Positions 1 to 13,214 of a stretch of 64,000 nt of DNA are shown one piece after another (the first letter of the stretch is position 1; every line of letters starts with the position of its first letter). The DNA is from Thozetella sp. PMI_491 (taxonomy: Eukaryota; Ascomycota; Sordariomycetes; Chaetosphaeriales; Chaetosphaeriaceae). Made by a program: the position numbers and the translations under genes. The DNA lies in the NCBI GenBank assembly GCA_021432635.1, contig MU270055.1:248001-312000 (forward strand). Direction: 5' to 3'. The notes below the pieces were generated by a model that did no database searches, was not told where the DNA came from, and saw only the letters and a list, made by a program, of their open reading frames with translations.

Positions 1-2
1 AG

Positions 3-248
3 TCCGACCAGCGACGCCAAGATAGGACGGTGCAGGTTGCGGCCGGCCTGCTATTCCCAGGAAGCCAGCCGACTTCGTCCACGACCCGCGCCGACCTGCA
101 AGCGGACGGCCCGCCGCCGTATTCGGAACGTGGTCGTACCGTTGCCGGACAGAACCGGCCATCCTCGGGAGAGCGGACGCATAGCACCGAAACCACCAAC
201 TCAACGTCAGCGCCGCCACAGCAGGTCCGAAGCATGTTGGACGTATGA
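3..248 (+). CDS. 3' end of an unidentified protein (partial)
   Basis: A reading frame is open from the left edge to a TGA at 246-248. The visible 81 residues are polar and low in complexity, rich in Ser, Thr, Pro and Gln, with one PPPY motif of the type bound by WW domains of ubiquitin ligases. It reads like the disordered tail of a larger protein whose body lies left of the window. I see no domain. It may also be chance, because GC-rich sequence leaves frames open easily. Confidence 0.35.
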   Translation, partial: SDQRRQDRTVQVAAGLLFPGSQPTSSTTRADLQADGPPPYSERGRTVAGQNRPSSGERTHSTETTNSTSAPPQQVRSMLDV

Positions 249-1799
249 GCGTCTCAAGACTATCGATAGCCTCCTCCCTTTCCCGCCACATCTCGCAACA
301 TGGTGTTCAAAAGTCGCCCAAACGGCGGGCCAGGGTGTGGGGGTACGAGGCTATATAGGCAGTTGATAATGCTCAAGCTGCACGACGAAGGCATGAATGA
401 TGTAACATACATAGCATATATACTTGTGGCGCGGGCGGTATCCTCACTCATTTTGGCTGCTCAAGCGGTGAGATCGGCGTTTGGCTTCCGGGTTGACGGG
501 TTTGGGGGAAGGACACGGCAACGGCTCGGGACGGTCTTGGATATGCCATAGCCGCCATAGAGGCTTCTTCAATGGCGCTCCTTAGGAAGCTTCTATAATG
601 ACACTCCTTTTGGGTGCTTAATATATAAAAAGTTAGAATACTATTCGGGCTTAATCGTGAGGAACTAGTTTTCCGTCTGGACTCTACGTAATAAGGCAAG
701 GGTACTCTAGGGTACTCAAGAGTATGTGCGAGTATAGCATCACGTAGGGAAGTATAGCCAATCCGGAGGGCAAGGTTGGAGCGGGAACTTGATTGCAGTG
801 CTCTATCGTGACTACCTACAGAGCCCAGCCTATGCGAACCGACGACCCAGCAAAGAGGAAAGACCTAAATGTACGATCGCATCGCAAGACAAGGAACAAC
901 CAAATCGCTCGGGGTATCAAGCCCACACAGACCAGGAAAAAGAAAAAAAACCCTCACATCACCACGACGGCCGTCCCATGGGTATCTCTCTGGCCGCATC
1001 GACGAAAGGGCACAACCTGACCAATAGCCGAGTCGCTTACGGGAAGCCAAACCGAGACGTCGAGCCTCTCGCTCGCGATAGCCTTTCTTCCCGGGTCATC
1101 CGTCATTATGCCCCCAAATCATGCATCCCATCGAAACCCAGACAGCATATGCTTCCAATCCCTGAAGTAGGTATCCTGTCCCCCGAGATAACAAAAAGGA
1201 ATCGAGCCGAGCCAAGGAAAAGTCATAACGTGGCGTAAAGTTGTGACATAGGAAAGTGTGTCCCTTCTATCCCATCCTGCCCGCCCACTGCCCAGTGTCC
1301 TGGGACCTGCACAAAATCACGGAGGAAAAGAGAAACATGGCTGGGCGGTTGCGGTCGTATTTGTGGTCGTGGTCGTGGTCGTGGTCGTCGCCATTAGGTG
1401 GTTAGAGGTGGTCCGGCGAAGCGACTTGAGAGCTGAGACGAGGTGGTATCGCGGAAGAGCAGAGGAGCGAGAGTGTTGATTGGTATCGTGAGATCATGCC
1501 ATGCAGCGAGTGTAGATGGTGGGTGACTGGTATCATTTCTGAAAATGCCAATGCCAACCGCCCGCAATGAAGCAAGTTGTGTATACCCTTCCTTCCCAAA
1601 CGCCTTGCCGAAATGAGCAGTAAAAAGCAATCGTCGAATAAAGCACGGAAAATGCAACCCGCTATTCCCCAAACATTGCAAGAAAGGCGCAGCTGAGCGA
1701 TCGGGCATCGTGTAAGCAAGTATCCATATGGCGAAAAGGAAACAAAGGCACAGTAGTCATAAGCTCATGTCAAAGTGTCGAATAGTGGCGTCCGAGAGG
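249..1799. other. Intergenic region with simple repeat
   Basis: I see no gene here. The first half is AT-richer and suits a 3' untranslated or spacer region. The open frames at 789-1238 and 1394-1719 have no recognisable motif and compete with one another. A hexamer repeat lies at 1362-1390. Confidence 0.5.
1362..1390 (+). repeat. GTGGTC microsatellite
   Basis: Four to five near-perfect units of the hexamer GTGGTC, with a degenerate unit just upstream. No gene depends on it. Confidence 0.8.
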
Positions 1800-3949
1800 C
1801 TAGTAAGCAGCGGCTGTCGACCCTTCGCTGGTGGCCACAGCCACTAGTGCCTCCAGGCGTCTCATTGAGTCCACATTCGTCTCCCGGGGCCGGTCCACGG
1901 GTGGGCCGGCTTGCTGGTGGATAACGGGCTGGGCCTCCCGAGCAGGGAATCCCTGGAAGGCAGTCACGTTGGGGTGAACAATGCGATCGACGTGCGCGCG
2001 CCCTTCGAGGATGGTCTCTCCAACAGGATGGGCCGGTCCATGGTACCATCCATGGCGCTTCGTCTCGCGAGAAGAGCTAATCGACGGGGCAGAAATCGTA
2101 TGCTGGTGTCGACTGCCGAACATGGTCGGCGGCGGCCCGTTGGAAGACGGTACCGAGGTCGGGGGCTGAATCCGCGCTTCCGTGTCGAAACGGACCGAAG
2201 GCTGCGTAGGAGCAGCGCGCTCGACCTGTCCTTGGATCGCCTGGTTCGTCTCGCTGGCCCACGTGCCTGCACTATCCCTCGGAGGCGTGTTGATGTCCAG
2301 CCTCGTCAGTCCACGATGCAGACCCATATCCCAGTGCACGCTTCGGCGTTCCTCAGTAGCAACGTCGGCGGCCGGCAGCAGGGCCGGAGGGTTGCGGGGT
2401 TCCGAGTCGATCATCATGGGCGAGGGCGCCCGGCGAGGGGGAGACACAGCGCGACGCGGGATGGGATCGAACGACTCGATTCCGGGAAGCCGGAGGGTCT
2501 GCTGTGGGGCATTTACCGGGTTCACGATCGGTGGCGGGACCGTGTCAGGCGCAACCTGAGACTGCGTGACGACTTGGTTCAGGCGGCTAGCACCGTTGTA
2601 GTCCCTGGTATCCGGGTGCCATGTGCGCCGGCGCCAGGCCTCGTCTGCCGTGCTCGATACGGAATCGCGCCGCGACCAGGTAGCCGTCGAGGAAGTCGGG
2701 GAAGCAAGCTGGCTGTTCTGTCCAGGCGAGTAGGCCCCGTTGTTCGATGCATTCATCTGCCCGGGCCCGAATAGGGGACCGCGGACGTTGGTGCCATGCG
2801 GCGACTGGAACGGATTCCCACCGGCTGACGGCACGCTGAGGCGACGCCCGGGAGTGCGAGAGCCGGAGGCGTACATGCTGTGGGAGCGCGAGTGCGATGA
2901 AATAGGGGACGCCACTCCAGAGCCCCACCGCGGGCTGCCCTGTCCGGTGGAGAAGGTAGCAGAGGTAGGGGTGCTGAAATCGCTCGGCGAGGGCGGGCGA
3001 TAGTACTGGGCTTCGCGATAGGACTCCATGGAGAAGCGCGAGCGAGGGTCCGCCATGACGAGCGGCGGGGGCCGTCTACGTGCGTCGCTGATGCTGTAGT
3101 TAGAGCCGATAGAGCTCACGCTGGTGATGCTCGAGGTGGATAGCGACTTGGAGTGGCCGCGCACCACAGACCCAACGCTCCCGGCCGTCGCCGCCCTTGC
3201 TCTGCCACCGGCCTGTCGCACCCTGTCCGTCCTGATCTGCCTCTGGAACCGGGTTCCTGTCGCAGCGAGCGAGTCCATCGGGATGTCCTCGTTGACGTGC
3301 ACCGTCTGGGCATGCTGTCGCAAGTTGTCCAAGCGCGAAAACCTTCGCGAGCAGTGGCACTGGAAGGGACGTTCGCCGGTGTGTTTCCTTGGAGGGTAGG
3401 GTTAGCATTACCAAGGTCCGACATGCAAGATGGGGGAGGCGCATAGAATGGTTACCTAATGTGCCGCGCCAGATGCTCGCTCCTGGTAAAGCTGAGGTTG
3501 CAAGGAGGGTAATCAGTGCAGTAAAACCTCTGCGACTTCTTCTTCTTGTTCGACCTCGTGCCATCGTCGTTGACACTCTCATCGTCCGAAGCACCGTCTT
3601 CGCCGGCCGCGCCGTCCGATTCATCCATGTCCATCTCGTCTGAGTCCTTCGATTTCCTGGACTGCTGCGAGTTCTCTCTCCTGGGGGTCTTCGCCTTCTC
3701 AGGCGTCTCGGGAACCTGAACCGAGTCCGGGAAGGGCGAGGTCGGCAGCGGCTTCTGGGCAGCCATGGCGCTAGAGCCGAAAGTGGCCCTGGTCGGTGTC
3801 GCGGCATCGTCCCTCCCCTGGTCTGGCTCTGGGGCCTGCTGCTGCGGTGCCACCGGCAGCCTCGGAGTCGTCGGCGACGTCATCGTCTCTTCTTTATTCG
3901 AGGGCGCCGGCGAGAGCGGCATGTTGACGGACTGGAACGTCGCCGCCAT
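1800..3949 (-). CDS. C2H2 zinc-finger transcription factor, Usv1/Rgm1-like fingers
   Basis: Two exons (3949-3456 and 3387-1800) joined across a 68-nt intron with a TGCTAACCC branch site give 693 residues. The intron splits finger 1. Finger 1 is C144-x5-C150...H163-x3-H167 and finger 2 is C175-x1-C177...H190-x4-H195; the core reads [20 protein letters not shown] and then [15 protein letters not shown]. The Cys spacings are unusual, but the pattern is that of yeast Usv1/Rgm1-type DNA-binding regulators. Residues before the fingers are acidic with a basic KKKK stretch. The long C-terminal half is Ser/Pro-rich and disordered, with conserved-looking islands ([36 protein letters not shown]). I infer a nuclear regulator. 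The start at 3949 sits in a GCCGCC context. Its targets cannot be read from the sequence. Confidence 0.85.
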
Positions 3950-6900
3950 GGTGTCTCGGATGCTCTGTGATGTGATGTGGGTAGGGTGTACAAGCCCGGG
4001 GGGCGGGGGGGTTGTCCGGTAGATATGGGGACAGCCTGGTGAGGCTGACACAACCAACTCAGGTCCGCGACAGGGGTAAATGCGGGGAGAGGGCGGTTTG
4101 AGAAAGATTAAAAAAGAGAGGTCGGAACGGGATGCGGAGGGAGAAAGGGGAAGGAGAGGATGGAGGCGCCGATACTCTTCATTCGAGATAATTGTTCTTA
4201 TGGATACGGCTTGTTTGGTGGTTATTGCCCAGGAGTAGATCCTTGAGGGGGTGGTTGACGGCCAGATGAGGGCGCTCTTGCGTCAGCTTGCCGTTTACTG
4301 TTCCCTGTCTTCTGGGTCCTGGTCGGGGCGGGGGGGACGGATCTGACAGGCGGCACAGGTACAGGCTGAAGTGAAGCGAGTCGATCACGGCGAGTTGCTA
4401 GGGCGAGTCGCAGACGACACGAAGCAGGTACCAGATGCAGTGTTCCTAGGGAGGAGGCAGGTCGAACAGGAAGAGGTTCCGCGAAAGCGAGGAAAAATTG
4501 ATGCGGCGAAGGAGGAGGGGCAGCGGCGCCGACTTTCTTGTGCGAGGGAGGAGGCAGGGAATGTGGCGATGTCGAGCCGTCTGAGCGGGTTGCCTGTGCT
4601 TTACGAGTGGGCTGGGAGGGGGGTTGCAGGGCGCTGGCGCAATCAGGGCTTTCCAGCTCCGTCCGTCCCTGGGCGTTATCGGACGAATCTTTGGCTCGGC
4701 GACGAGCACAACTTGGAGAACCCGGCAAGCTCCCTGTGCTCGCAAGCTAGCTTGCGATGGGCCGACTAGTTCGAGATCTTCTCGACAGAGCTCTCCCGTT
4801 CGCTCGTCCTTGCTTCTGTCGCGGTTTCCTGGCGGGCAGGCTAACGAGGCCGACGACCAACCACCTCGCAAAGATCCAGTGGTAAGGGGGTGCCCGGGCG
4901 GAGGTGGCTAATCCAGCGAGACCCGTGCAGACGAATGGTACCTGCCGGTGGATCGGTCTGGAAGATATAGCGCCGAAATCCTAAGACGGACCGGTGCCAG
5001 CGGGCGCGGCCACAGGCGGGATAACCCTGCAAACCGACAGGAAGCAGCCTTCTTGGGATTATAGCAACCACGGTATTAATGCGGTGGCCTGCTCTGCGGC
5101 GGGGAGAGTAGAGGAAGGAGCAGAAAAAAAAAGCCGTGTGGCAGGGAAGAGCGTGCGCAGGGAATGGGCAATATGAACAGAATTCGCGCGGGCCGCTATG
5201 GGACAAAAGTAAGTTTTTCTTTTTTTTATCTTCCTGCCGGATAGGATGCTTTGGATTGAGTGTTTGTCTCCGGTTCTCAGGCCGAGTCTGGACGAGAGGA
5301 GGGAGCTGCAGGTCCCGCGACGAGAGTGACAGACACGACGAGGTTGCGCTAGACGGCGGGGTCTGGTTGATGCAGGGCAGGTGCGACCAGCCAACTCACG
5401 AGCTTCTTGTCACTGCCTTTCACGTCGCACCAGTAGGAGAAGCGAAGGGGGGGTGCTGAAGATTCTTGCGGCCCAAGAAACCGCAGGCGGCTGTCTACGG
5501 CGAGGCGCTCATGCAGTGCGTGTCTCAAGCCTGGGTTGGGAGGAACGGGGGGAGGAGGGCGCGAGCGATATCTTGAAATGCGAGAGGGAGGAGGGGGGGC
5601 GAAAAGCATGTGGGAAGCATTGCAAGCATCAGCAACGTCAGTCCCCCATCTTTGATGCGATCAGCAAGAACCGGAGCCCCTGCAAAAGAGGGGCTCCCTG
5701 CGTTAGGTGGTGGGGTATGTACCGTAACCCCTTGCTGCGAGAGGCTCCCGGCGTTTAGGGAAAAGAATCCCAGCGGGCCAAAAGGGGGGGGGGCTCGCCA
5801 AAAAGTCAGAATAAAGCGATGCTTGCCAATAAAATCAGGGCTTAAGCGGCGCGGTTGGAGGTTGGGGGAAGGCACTGGGGAGGGTTGGGCCAGCAAGTAC
5901 ACCCCGAATAGGCTTAGCCCAGTCGCACCCGAGCGGATCTCGACCGACGGCGGGGCATGGCTTGACGTGCACCAAGCACCACCCACGAGCAGCCCACGAC
6001 CGACCACGAGCTCGAAGGGGCTGGGATTTGGCAGCAGGGACCAGGGTGCCAGCCCAGCGTCTGTCGGGAACCCGAGGGAACCCCTCCAAAGTGGTACTCA
6101 GGACATCATTCAGGTACCGCCGTCCCGCGCTTGGCCGCCTTTGTCCACCCTGCGATCGCGGCCTTCGAGAAGCTGGCCTGTCGTGTTATTCTGCCCATGT
6201 GTGAGTTTGACTCCTGCCCGACGATCCTCCGTCGTCGCGCGCCTCTCGGGACCAAAGGCATCGAGTCAGAAAGCATGGACACTCGGTCAAGGTCGCCCCC
6301 CGACCGAGCAAGAGCCAGGCACCACACGACACTGCCCGACTGACATACAAGCTGACGCTGTCTGGATCGCCCGGCCAGGCGCAACCCCCCCCCTTCCAAG
6401 CCAATCCATATGCGGTACGGACCAGATCTTCGATCCTTCTGCTGTAGGTACACACGTCCGGCGATGCAGCGTGCTGGGGCTAGCGGAGGGCCACCGCTAC
6501 AGTGGAGGATTGATTGCCGTCAGATTGGCCCGAATCCTCGCTCGCATGTCGGTCGATACCAAAAAAGGCCCCAAATATTCCCCCCCTCCCCCTCTCTCCT
6601 GCTTCCCTTCCCCGCTAAAAAAGAAAACACGAAAATAAAAAATAAAAAGTACCACTCCAGAGCCAGGGCCTGCTGGATTTTGTTCTGTCCGTTCGGTGTT
6701 CCCAAGACTCGGGCAAACAGAAAATGGACAGCGCATTGCGGCGGGGGGGAGGCTTCAAAGCCCGTCTGACTCAGAGCGACGGCGACCGAATAAGGACGCG
6801 CAACTACTGTCTCGGCTTGCGAATCGGATATAAAGGAAGACCAAGGTGGTGTGCTGATAAGCCCGACCATCTCCCCATAGTAACTCGTGATCCCGTGGAC

Positions 6901-7500
6901 AGCAGTAGAGTTCGCCCGAGCACGGATCCAGCAAAAGCAACCCCCGCGGGTACCTGATTCCTTCCAATATCTGTTCCTGTCCCCGTTCCTGAGTCACGAC
7001 AGTGCGCGCCCCTGGACGAGTTCCATCGCCCCGGCCCTCGTACCCCAACCTCGTCCCGTATCCTGGGAGCCATGGGCACGGCCCTGCGTCGTTTTGTCGT
7101 TTCGACCGGGCTAGCGTCCTCTGCAACCTCCCAACCATCGCCAAGCACATCCCGCAAGGGCTCATATCGAATGGGAAGGAGACGGCGAGAAGGAGAGTTG
7201 GCTACAAGTTTCAAAGTTTTACCAGAAAATCCTGGCGCTGCCTCGTGGCCAAGGTCATTGGTCCAAGAGACCACATTAGGACGCCAACGGCGCTGCCAGG
7301 GCGTCTGCGTTTGCTCCTGTGCTGGCCCTGTGCTGCGCCTAAAAAATCGGTTTCAGCTACCGTAATCCTTTGTCAAGGTGAATCCAATGGTCAGGATCGC
7401 CTTCTGCGGGTGTTCTCCCTCGAGCGCCTGTTTGCGGCCTGTTTGCCGTGATAGGAGGCTACCCTGCCCACAGGCGGTCTAGGGATACCTTGCCAAAAGT
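3950..7500. other. Upstream region of the C2H2 factor, no gene supported
   Basis: The sequence is GC-rich with many homopolymer runs and purine-rich blocks just upstream of the factor, consistent with a promoter and a long 5' leader. The longest frame (5610-6638, plus) encodes a low-complexity string with no family likeness, with G and C runs translated as Gly or Pro repeats. I therefore do not call it a gene. Confidence 0.45.
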
Positions 7501-7962
7501 TGGTTCTGTCAATGTAGCCCCTTCCCACTTCCCCCCGGCTCCCGGCCGTCCCGTCGATAGACGAGGCACACGAGGCCTGCAAATCGCGGGTACCGTGGGT
7601 CCAGCCCACAGGGGTTTGGGGCTATGATCAGCAACACTAGGCAGGGACGGCAGGGGGCTACCCTCTGGCACCGCGGGGTTGCTATCGGAACAGTGGCCCA
7701 TGGATTGCGTCATCGTTTTCGGGCAGATGTGGGATGGCAGCAGGAAGATCGAGGACTCGAGGTGGAAGTGGAAGCAAGCCTCAGTAATCCCAGCTGCCGA
7801 TGATCAAAACGCTCGACGACATCGCATTGCGCTGCGCTTCGAGCTGTGCTGTCCGCTGCAGGCAAGGCAGGCTTCTAGGTCTCGTGGGCTTCTCCCCACA
7901 CCCACCGCCTTTGCTTTTCTCGCACGCGAAACGGAGCGGTTGGCGGGTGGCCGTTTTGTGTA

Positions 7963-7994
7963 GTGGTGGTGGTGGGGATGATGGTGGTGGTGGT
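7963..7994 (+). repeat. GTG/GAT trinucleotide repeat
   Basis: Two short runs of GTG units flank a GATGATG core. Confidence 0.75.
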
Positions 7995-10241
7995 CTTTGC
8001 GAGAACAACGGGACTCGCAGTGGCAGGCAAATGGCAGACTAGGTTTCGAAATGGGCCGACGTCGTCAACATCTGCATGAACGAGGGCCTACACACTACTG
8101 ACGGTACTTACCCTGCACCAGGTCACGATGGCTCGGCCCCCCGGCCGATGGCTTGGAGGGCTTGGCCGGTTTCCCGACGCACCGCCCAGCTGCGTACGTA
8201 GGTACGGGTACAGCTAAGGCACGGTACTGCATGTACTCCGGACTGTACCTACTCTGGCGGCAGCCCAGGACAGAGAGACGGACGCTAGCTTGGAGCTTCA
8301 CGGTGGCGAGACTAAGACGGGTTCCATATGTTTGGTTGAGTATGCCTCCAGTGTGCTCCTCTCGTCCGCCTCCGGCCCCTCCTCCTCCTCCCTTGCCTGA
8401 CTGACCGCTCACATAGAGGCCCGGCCAGCCCTGGCTGACAGGAGCCTGGAACAGGTGGAACAAAGTGTCCGCTTTTTTTTTTGTCTACGTTTCGGGACGC
8501 AGCTATGCTTTGGCTGATCGAGGAGTGCAAAGCTTCCAAGCCTCTTGCTGCGCGCAAAACAACCAACCGCCGCGCCTCGGTCATCGCTTGAGACAGCGGG
8601 GCTGGGTCGCCATGCATGAATCACAGTGCCACGACCGACCATAGTGCCGGGCTCGTGTGGCCTTTTGCTCGAGACAATCGGGTGACGGCGGTATCGTCGG
8701 CGACAGCCAAACAAGAGGAATGGTCTGCGGGCGTTGTCGGGGCGCACACCCGGCGGTGCTGTGGTTGTCCGTCCCGCTGGGCGATCTCCACCCTCCCTCG
8801 CCTCTCTGCTCTTCTTCTCTTGCCCCAGGCAAAGTGCCCGGCCAGCGACAGCCGTGGCAGGCTGGCCACCTGGGATCCCCCAAGCCATGAAAGGAACCCT
8901 TCCGGATAGGGAGGTAGGTGTTCGCAGGGAAGCCCGCCGAGGCTGGCCGAACCGTTTTGTGCTGCATCCTCCCCGGATCAGGGCAAAGGACCCTGAGCGC
9001 CCAAGTGGTGCAGTTTCATGTTGATGATATTCCCCGACCAGCATCTGGACCTTCCCAAATCTCAGCTGGATCTGGCAGTGGTCTTGGCACCGGGCTCCGT
9101 GTCGAGTTTTCCTTGGTCGACACGCCCTCCATGCAGGTCGCCGTAAGCAGTGTGCTTCCCAAGGTGAAGGACTGTCCCCTTCACTCGGGCTTGGGGCCCA
9201 GCGTCCACGCGCCCGCACTTGTCTCCCACCCCGCGCTGATTTGTCAAGGGAATACCCCCTTCCCCCCCCTTCCCCTCCCCCATGCGTACGCACTATTGAG
9301 AAGCGCCTCGACAGAATGTTCGGATGGCGGCATGCCGGACAGCCCACCACCACTGCATCCCCCTCCCCCTCCCCTGGTACTGTGTGCCTGGGGTGTGGGC
9401 GCCGGATAGAGTCCAAGTCGTCTGGATGCAACCTTCAGCATAGTAGTAGGTCCTCATTGATTACCCCACTCCTATCCCATGCCTGCGCCCGCGCAGAAAA
9501 AACACGAAGCACCAAACAGGTCAGCGGTATCGATAAGCATGACCCGGGATAGTAGAAATATATTAATACTTGGTTGCTGGCGTCTTTGGCCTCATATTAC
9601 TCTCCATACGTCGTGGCGGCCTGGATGCTCCCCGCCATGCTGCAATAGGCAACTCGTGCTCTGGCCTAGACGGTGGCGCACCGCCCATCTTTTGCCCTCC
9701 GCGGGCATCATCTTGCGGGCAAATGCACAAATGCAGGTGGCTCTCGAGGAGGCTGTCTGGAGACAGACACCTCTCGGATTCGCGATTGGTGCCGTCTTTC
9801 CTATCTCCGTTTATTGCCGCCATCTATCTCTAGAAAGCCACAATGTGTTCCCTTTGTCTTCCTCTCTGTTATCGGTAGGCACGCGGCCGTCCCCTCGAGC
9901 CCTGCCGTCTCTCGAATACATACGGGTCATCTCGACGGGGACGAGCGGATTCGCCTCGCAGGACTCCTCCAGACATGGACTGCCGCGAGGTGCTTGGCCA
10001 AGCTACCGCTACTGCACCCTCGTATTCCGTCCGGCATGTGTGCAGTGGAGCAACTATCTGCCCGCAATCCCCCGGCTCCGATTACGAACCGACCTGCCCA
10101 CGTTGAATCCTCTCCGGCGGCCAAACGGAATCGACAAGCGCAGCGATCCCCACAGCGCGAGGTTGCGATGCGAGCGAGCAAGACGGGACTTCTCGGCCAG
10201 CCAGCGGATGCATACCCTCGTTGCGTGTTTCGTGGCTTATC

Positions 10242-10262
10242 CACACACACACACACACACAC
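10242..10262 (+). repeat. (CA)n microsatellite
   Basis: About ten CA units, followed within 30 bases by a run of T at 10297-10311. Confidence 0.9.
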
Positions 10263-13100
10263 CCCGCCTTCTCGCGCTCTCCCAGACCTTTTTTCCTTTT
10301 TTTTTTTTTTTCCTTCGGCCTCTGGCCTCGCCTTCTCTGCGGCCTGCTGTGGTCCGTTGTGCGCCAATCACTCCACAGGATGCAAGGCACACAGGTACCA
10401 CTCCTTCTCCCCCTCCTCTCCTTCTAGTTGCAGATGCGACGAGCCATATGATTCCAAGTGGACTCGCTTATCGCCGGTCAGCAGAGGCTCTCGAGTGTGG
10501 AACCAACAGCAGCGTCGGCGCCGTCGCCCAACAACTGGCACCGTGGCTGATAGGTCACCTTGGCTTTCTTGGTGTCTGCGCCGTACCGATCACATGTCTT
10601 GTCTCATGGATGATGTGCAGCTGTCCTGGCGCCAGCCAGCGCCTCCCCTAGTTCTCTCGCTCTCACGTTTTTGGTACCGTCCTGGTCGCCTTTCTAAGTT
10701 TCGTAGCTGATAAAGCGCCCGCTCGAGGCTGTTAGCTCCAGCTAGCTCCGTCGTCATATGAAGATAGCCAAGCTCAAACTCTCCGAGCCCGCAGAGGGGT
10801 CATCCATGTCCAACGTCATGGCCCAGCCTTCGAGCTGTCTCATATACTAGCTCTGGCTCATCGCGTTGTTGGATCCTTTTTTTTTTTACTTTCCTCCTAA
10901 AGTCGCCACGTCAGGTCCTCTTCACCGCTCTTTGCCAGCCTCGCCCCCCTTCGATCCCGGAGTTCGGCCTCGTTTCTCAGCCACGGATCCCTGTAAGCAG
11001 CCGCACCGATGACCTACGTTGTATCTATTTCTGCCCCCAATAAGGGGTCGCAGTGCGGTTGGGTATGCACGTTTTCGTCCCTGTGGGCTAGAGGCTCAAG
11101 CTGGGGGCCGGCGTTTAAGGTTCTGATCAGCCCTGCTAAGAGGATCAGCGCCCAAGTATAGAGACGCCCATGGTTGAAAGATCGCCTAGGAGCCATGTAT
11201 TACCTTGTGCCCTCCCTGTATGTCTCTGATGCATGGGCTGTCTTCGGCGCCCACTGAAACGACGAAGCGGTTGGAGGGCCGATTGTTTGTTTATCATTTC
11301 AGGGGTCTTGTTTAAGAGTGAACCCGAGGTTGGTACCGCAGGTGAGTCTAAACTGCAGTGTGTTTTATTCTAAAAAGATCGTCGATCAAACCGCCTTCTT
11401 TTTTTCTTTCTATGCGTGAGTTATTTTTGCTTTGTGTTTCTACGTGTGTTTACTTTCTTAGAAAAGGGGAGGCGAGTGGGGAGGGTTTGAGAAGTGCCTA
11501 CGAATGGGTCTATCCTCCAAATGCTGTCATATTCGTGAAGTAATTCGAGAACGCCATCGCCCCGTCAATTCTACACCGTAATCTTGACCTTATGATAGCC
11601 ATATACTCCACAATGCAACGACCCGTGAAGCTTTTGTGCCGAGTCTCCCGGCCCATATGTAGTGATGCTTCAGTCACTATATGAGTGGTGAGACATCCAA
11701 CCGTGCGCGCAGGCACTCGTCAGTTAGGCCAACGACGGTGGCTGGGGTTTATATGAGCCGTTTCACGCTGTAAACAGGTTTTGGTCAGTAACGCCGACAT
11801 ACCTACGGCCGAGAGGTTGAAACAACCATCGGCGCTTAGAAAAAGAAAACACGATCGTCAAGTCTCTCGGAGAATAATGCACCCCAGCCACATACGCCTT
11901 GTCAAAGCTTGGGCATGCTCTACAAGGTCTACACCTTTATCAATATGCATACAGCATGTAAAATTTTGGTATAAGCCCTAAAGACACATTTAGAGTAACT
12001 AGAGCTGGACAGGTCACGGCAGTATTAGATAGTATGATCAAGCTAGCATAAATCTCTAATTTCCGGCCAATGTATATATGCATGATGGAGTGCTGCTGTC
12101 GACGTTCGTGTCGAATGAACGAAAACCTGTAGTTAAAGAAAAGTAATGAGCCATTCTACGTGCGTTCTAACGGCCAATCCAAGCAGCCGTCTCACCACAT
12201 GCAGCAGCTGCCAGATGCTGCCCACCCAGCGGAACCTGGTCAATCATCGCTACAGTTGAAGCTAGCACCCGAAGTTGATCGCTTACCAAGGTCGCATATA
12301 TGGGGTTCTCCAACTTCTCGTTCTTGTAATGGTCTACAGTCTTGGGGTGGCGGGTTCCCGTTGCCAATAGACAATACGTCCTAACACTGACAGAAGTGAG
12401 ACCGCGTCGTCCTGCTGCTAACTTGTAAAAGCTTCTCCTTCTACAAGCCACGGAAGTTCATCAAGCGGTGCCCCGCGTCTGTTACCAGTCACCACACCGA
12501 TCATAAAGGCCTGTGAGATACAGGGGTTGACCAGACGTCTCTCAAAACTTACTGGGTGGGCTAGACGATACTTTTCGCATGCGCTCCACCAAGTGTGATT
12601 CCAGTCACGGCTGACAAGGTACGGTGTTGGGAATAGAATGGTGGTAATGGCTTGGGGAAACTTGTTCGATGAGATCTTGATGAAGACAGAAATGACATAA
12701 GGCTACACTAGAAATGAGATAGTTATTTGGCCGGTGAGCTAGTGAGATTCGGAAAGGGCTTTTGGTTCGCGATTATGAGGTCGAGTTTCTCCTAATGAGA
12801 TCAAGGGACAGATCTGAGGATACGAGCTTATGTCTTTTCAAGGGCGCTTCCATAGAGATGATTGGAAGTGACTGCGGCTCATGATAATCACCAAGTGTCG
12901 GCGGGATGGGATGGAAGCGAGGGTTAGAGGAACGAACATCTCGAGATCATGTAGCACTCAGCAGACAATACGACAGTATGCGATGGTAAATTTAGGCATC
13001 AATTTTGGTATCGTGAACAGTGGTATCAATGGAATATCAGCAGCGAAAGTCCTGGGCTCACCCATCCACGGAGCCATATCATTCAAGCATAAGTCCACCC

Positions 13101-13140
13101 ATCCCAAACCAGCCCAAACCAGCCCAAACCATCCCAACCC
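13101..13140 (+). repeat. 10-bp tandem repeat, 4 units
   Basis: The unit is CCCAAACCAG or a close variant, repeated four times. It lies just beyond the stop codon of the RGS gene, so it probably sits in its 3' untranslated region. Confidence 0.8.
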
Positions 13141-13214
13141 ACTCCGGCCCGCGCTAGATACGTTACAATATGAACTCTTCAACTCTCGACAAAAGAAGCA
13201 CTGCTCCTGGCAGC

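Larger units (their letters stand above)
7501..13214. other. Gene-poor stretch with microsatellites
   Basis: No protein family is recognisable on either strand. The long frames at 8409-9431 (minus), 9479-10651 and 9673-10710 (plus) overlap, have random-looking composition and run through the CA and T tracts. From about 10.7 kb the sequence becomes AT-richer. With the preceding region this makes about 9.2 kb without a supported gene, which is unusual against the rest of the window. Confidence 0.45.

Noticed and set aside
1911-2774. Plus-strand frame of 287 codons
   Set aside because: It is the mirror of the coding strand of the C2H2 factor and is Arg-rich with no family likeness.
5610-6638. 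Plus-strand frame of 342 codons
   Set aside because: Composition looks random, homopolymer runs are translated, no motif is present and competing frames overlap it.
8409-10710. Three long frames (340-390 codons) on both strands
   Set aside because: They overlap each other, pass through CA and poly-T tracts and show no domain; GC-rich sequence yields such frames by chance.
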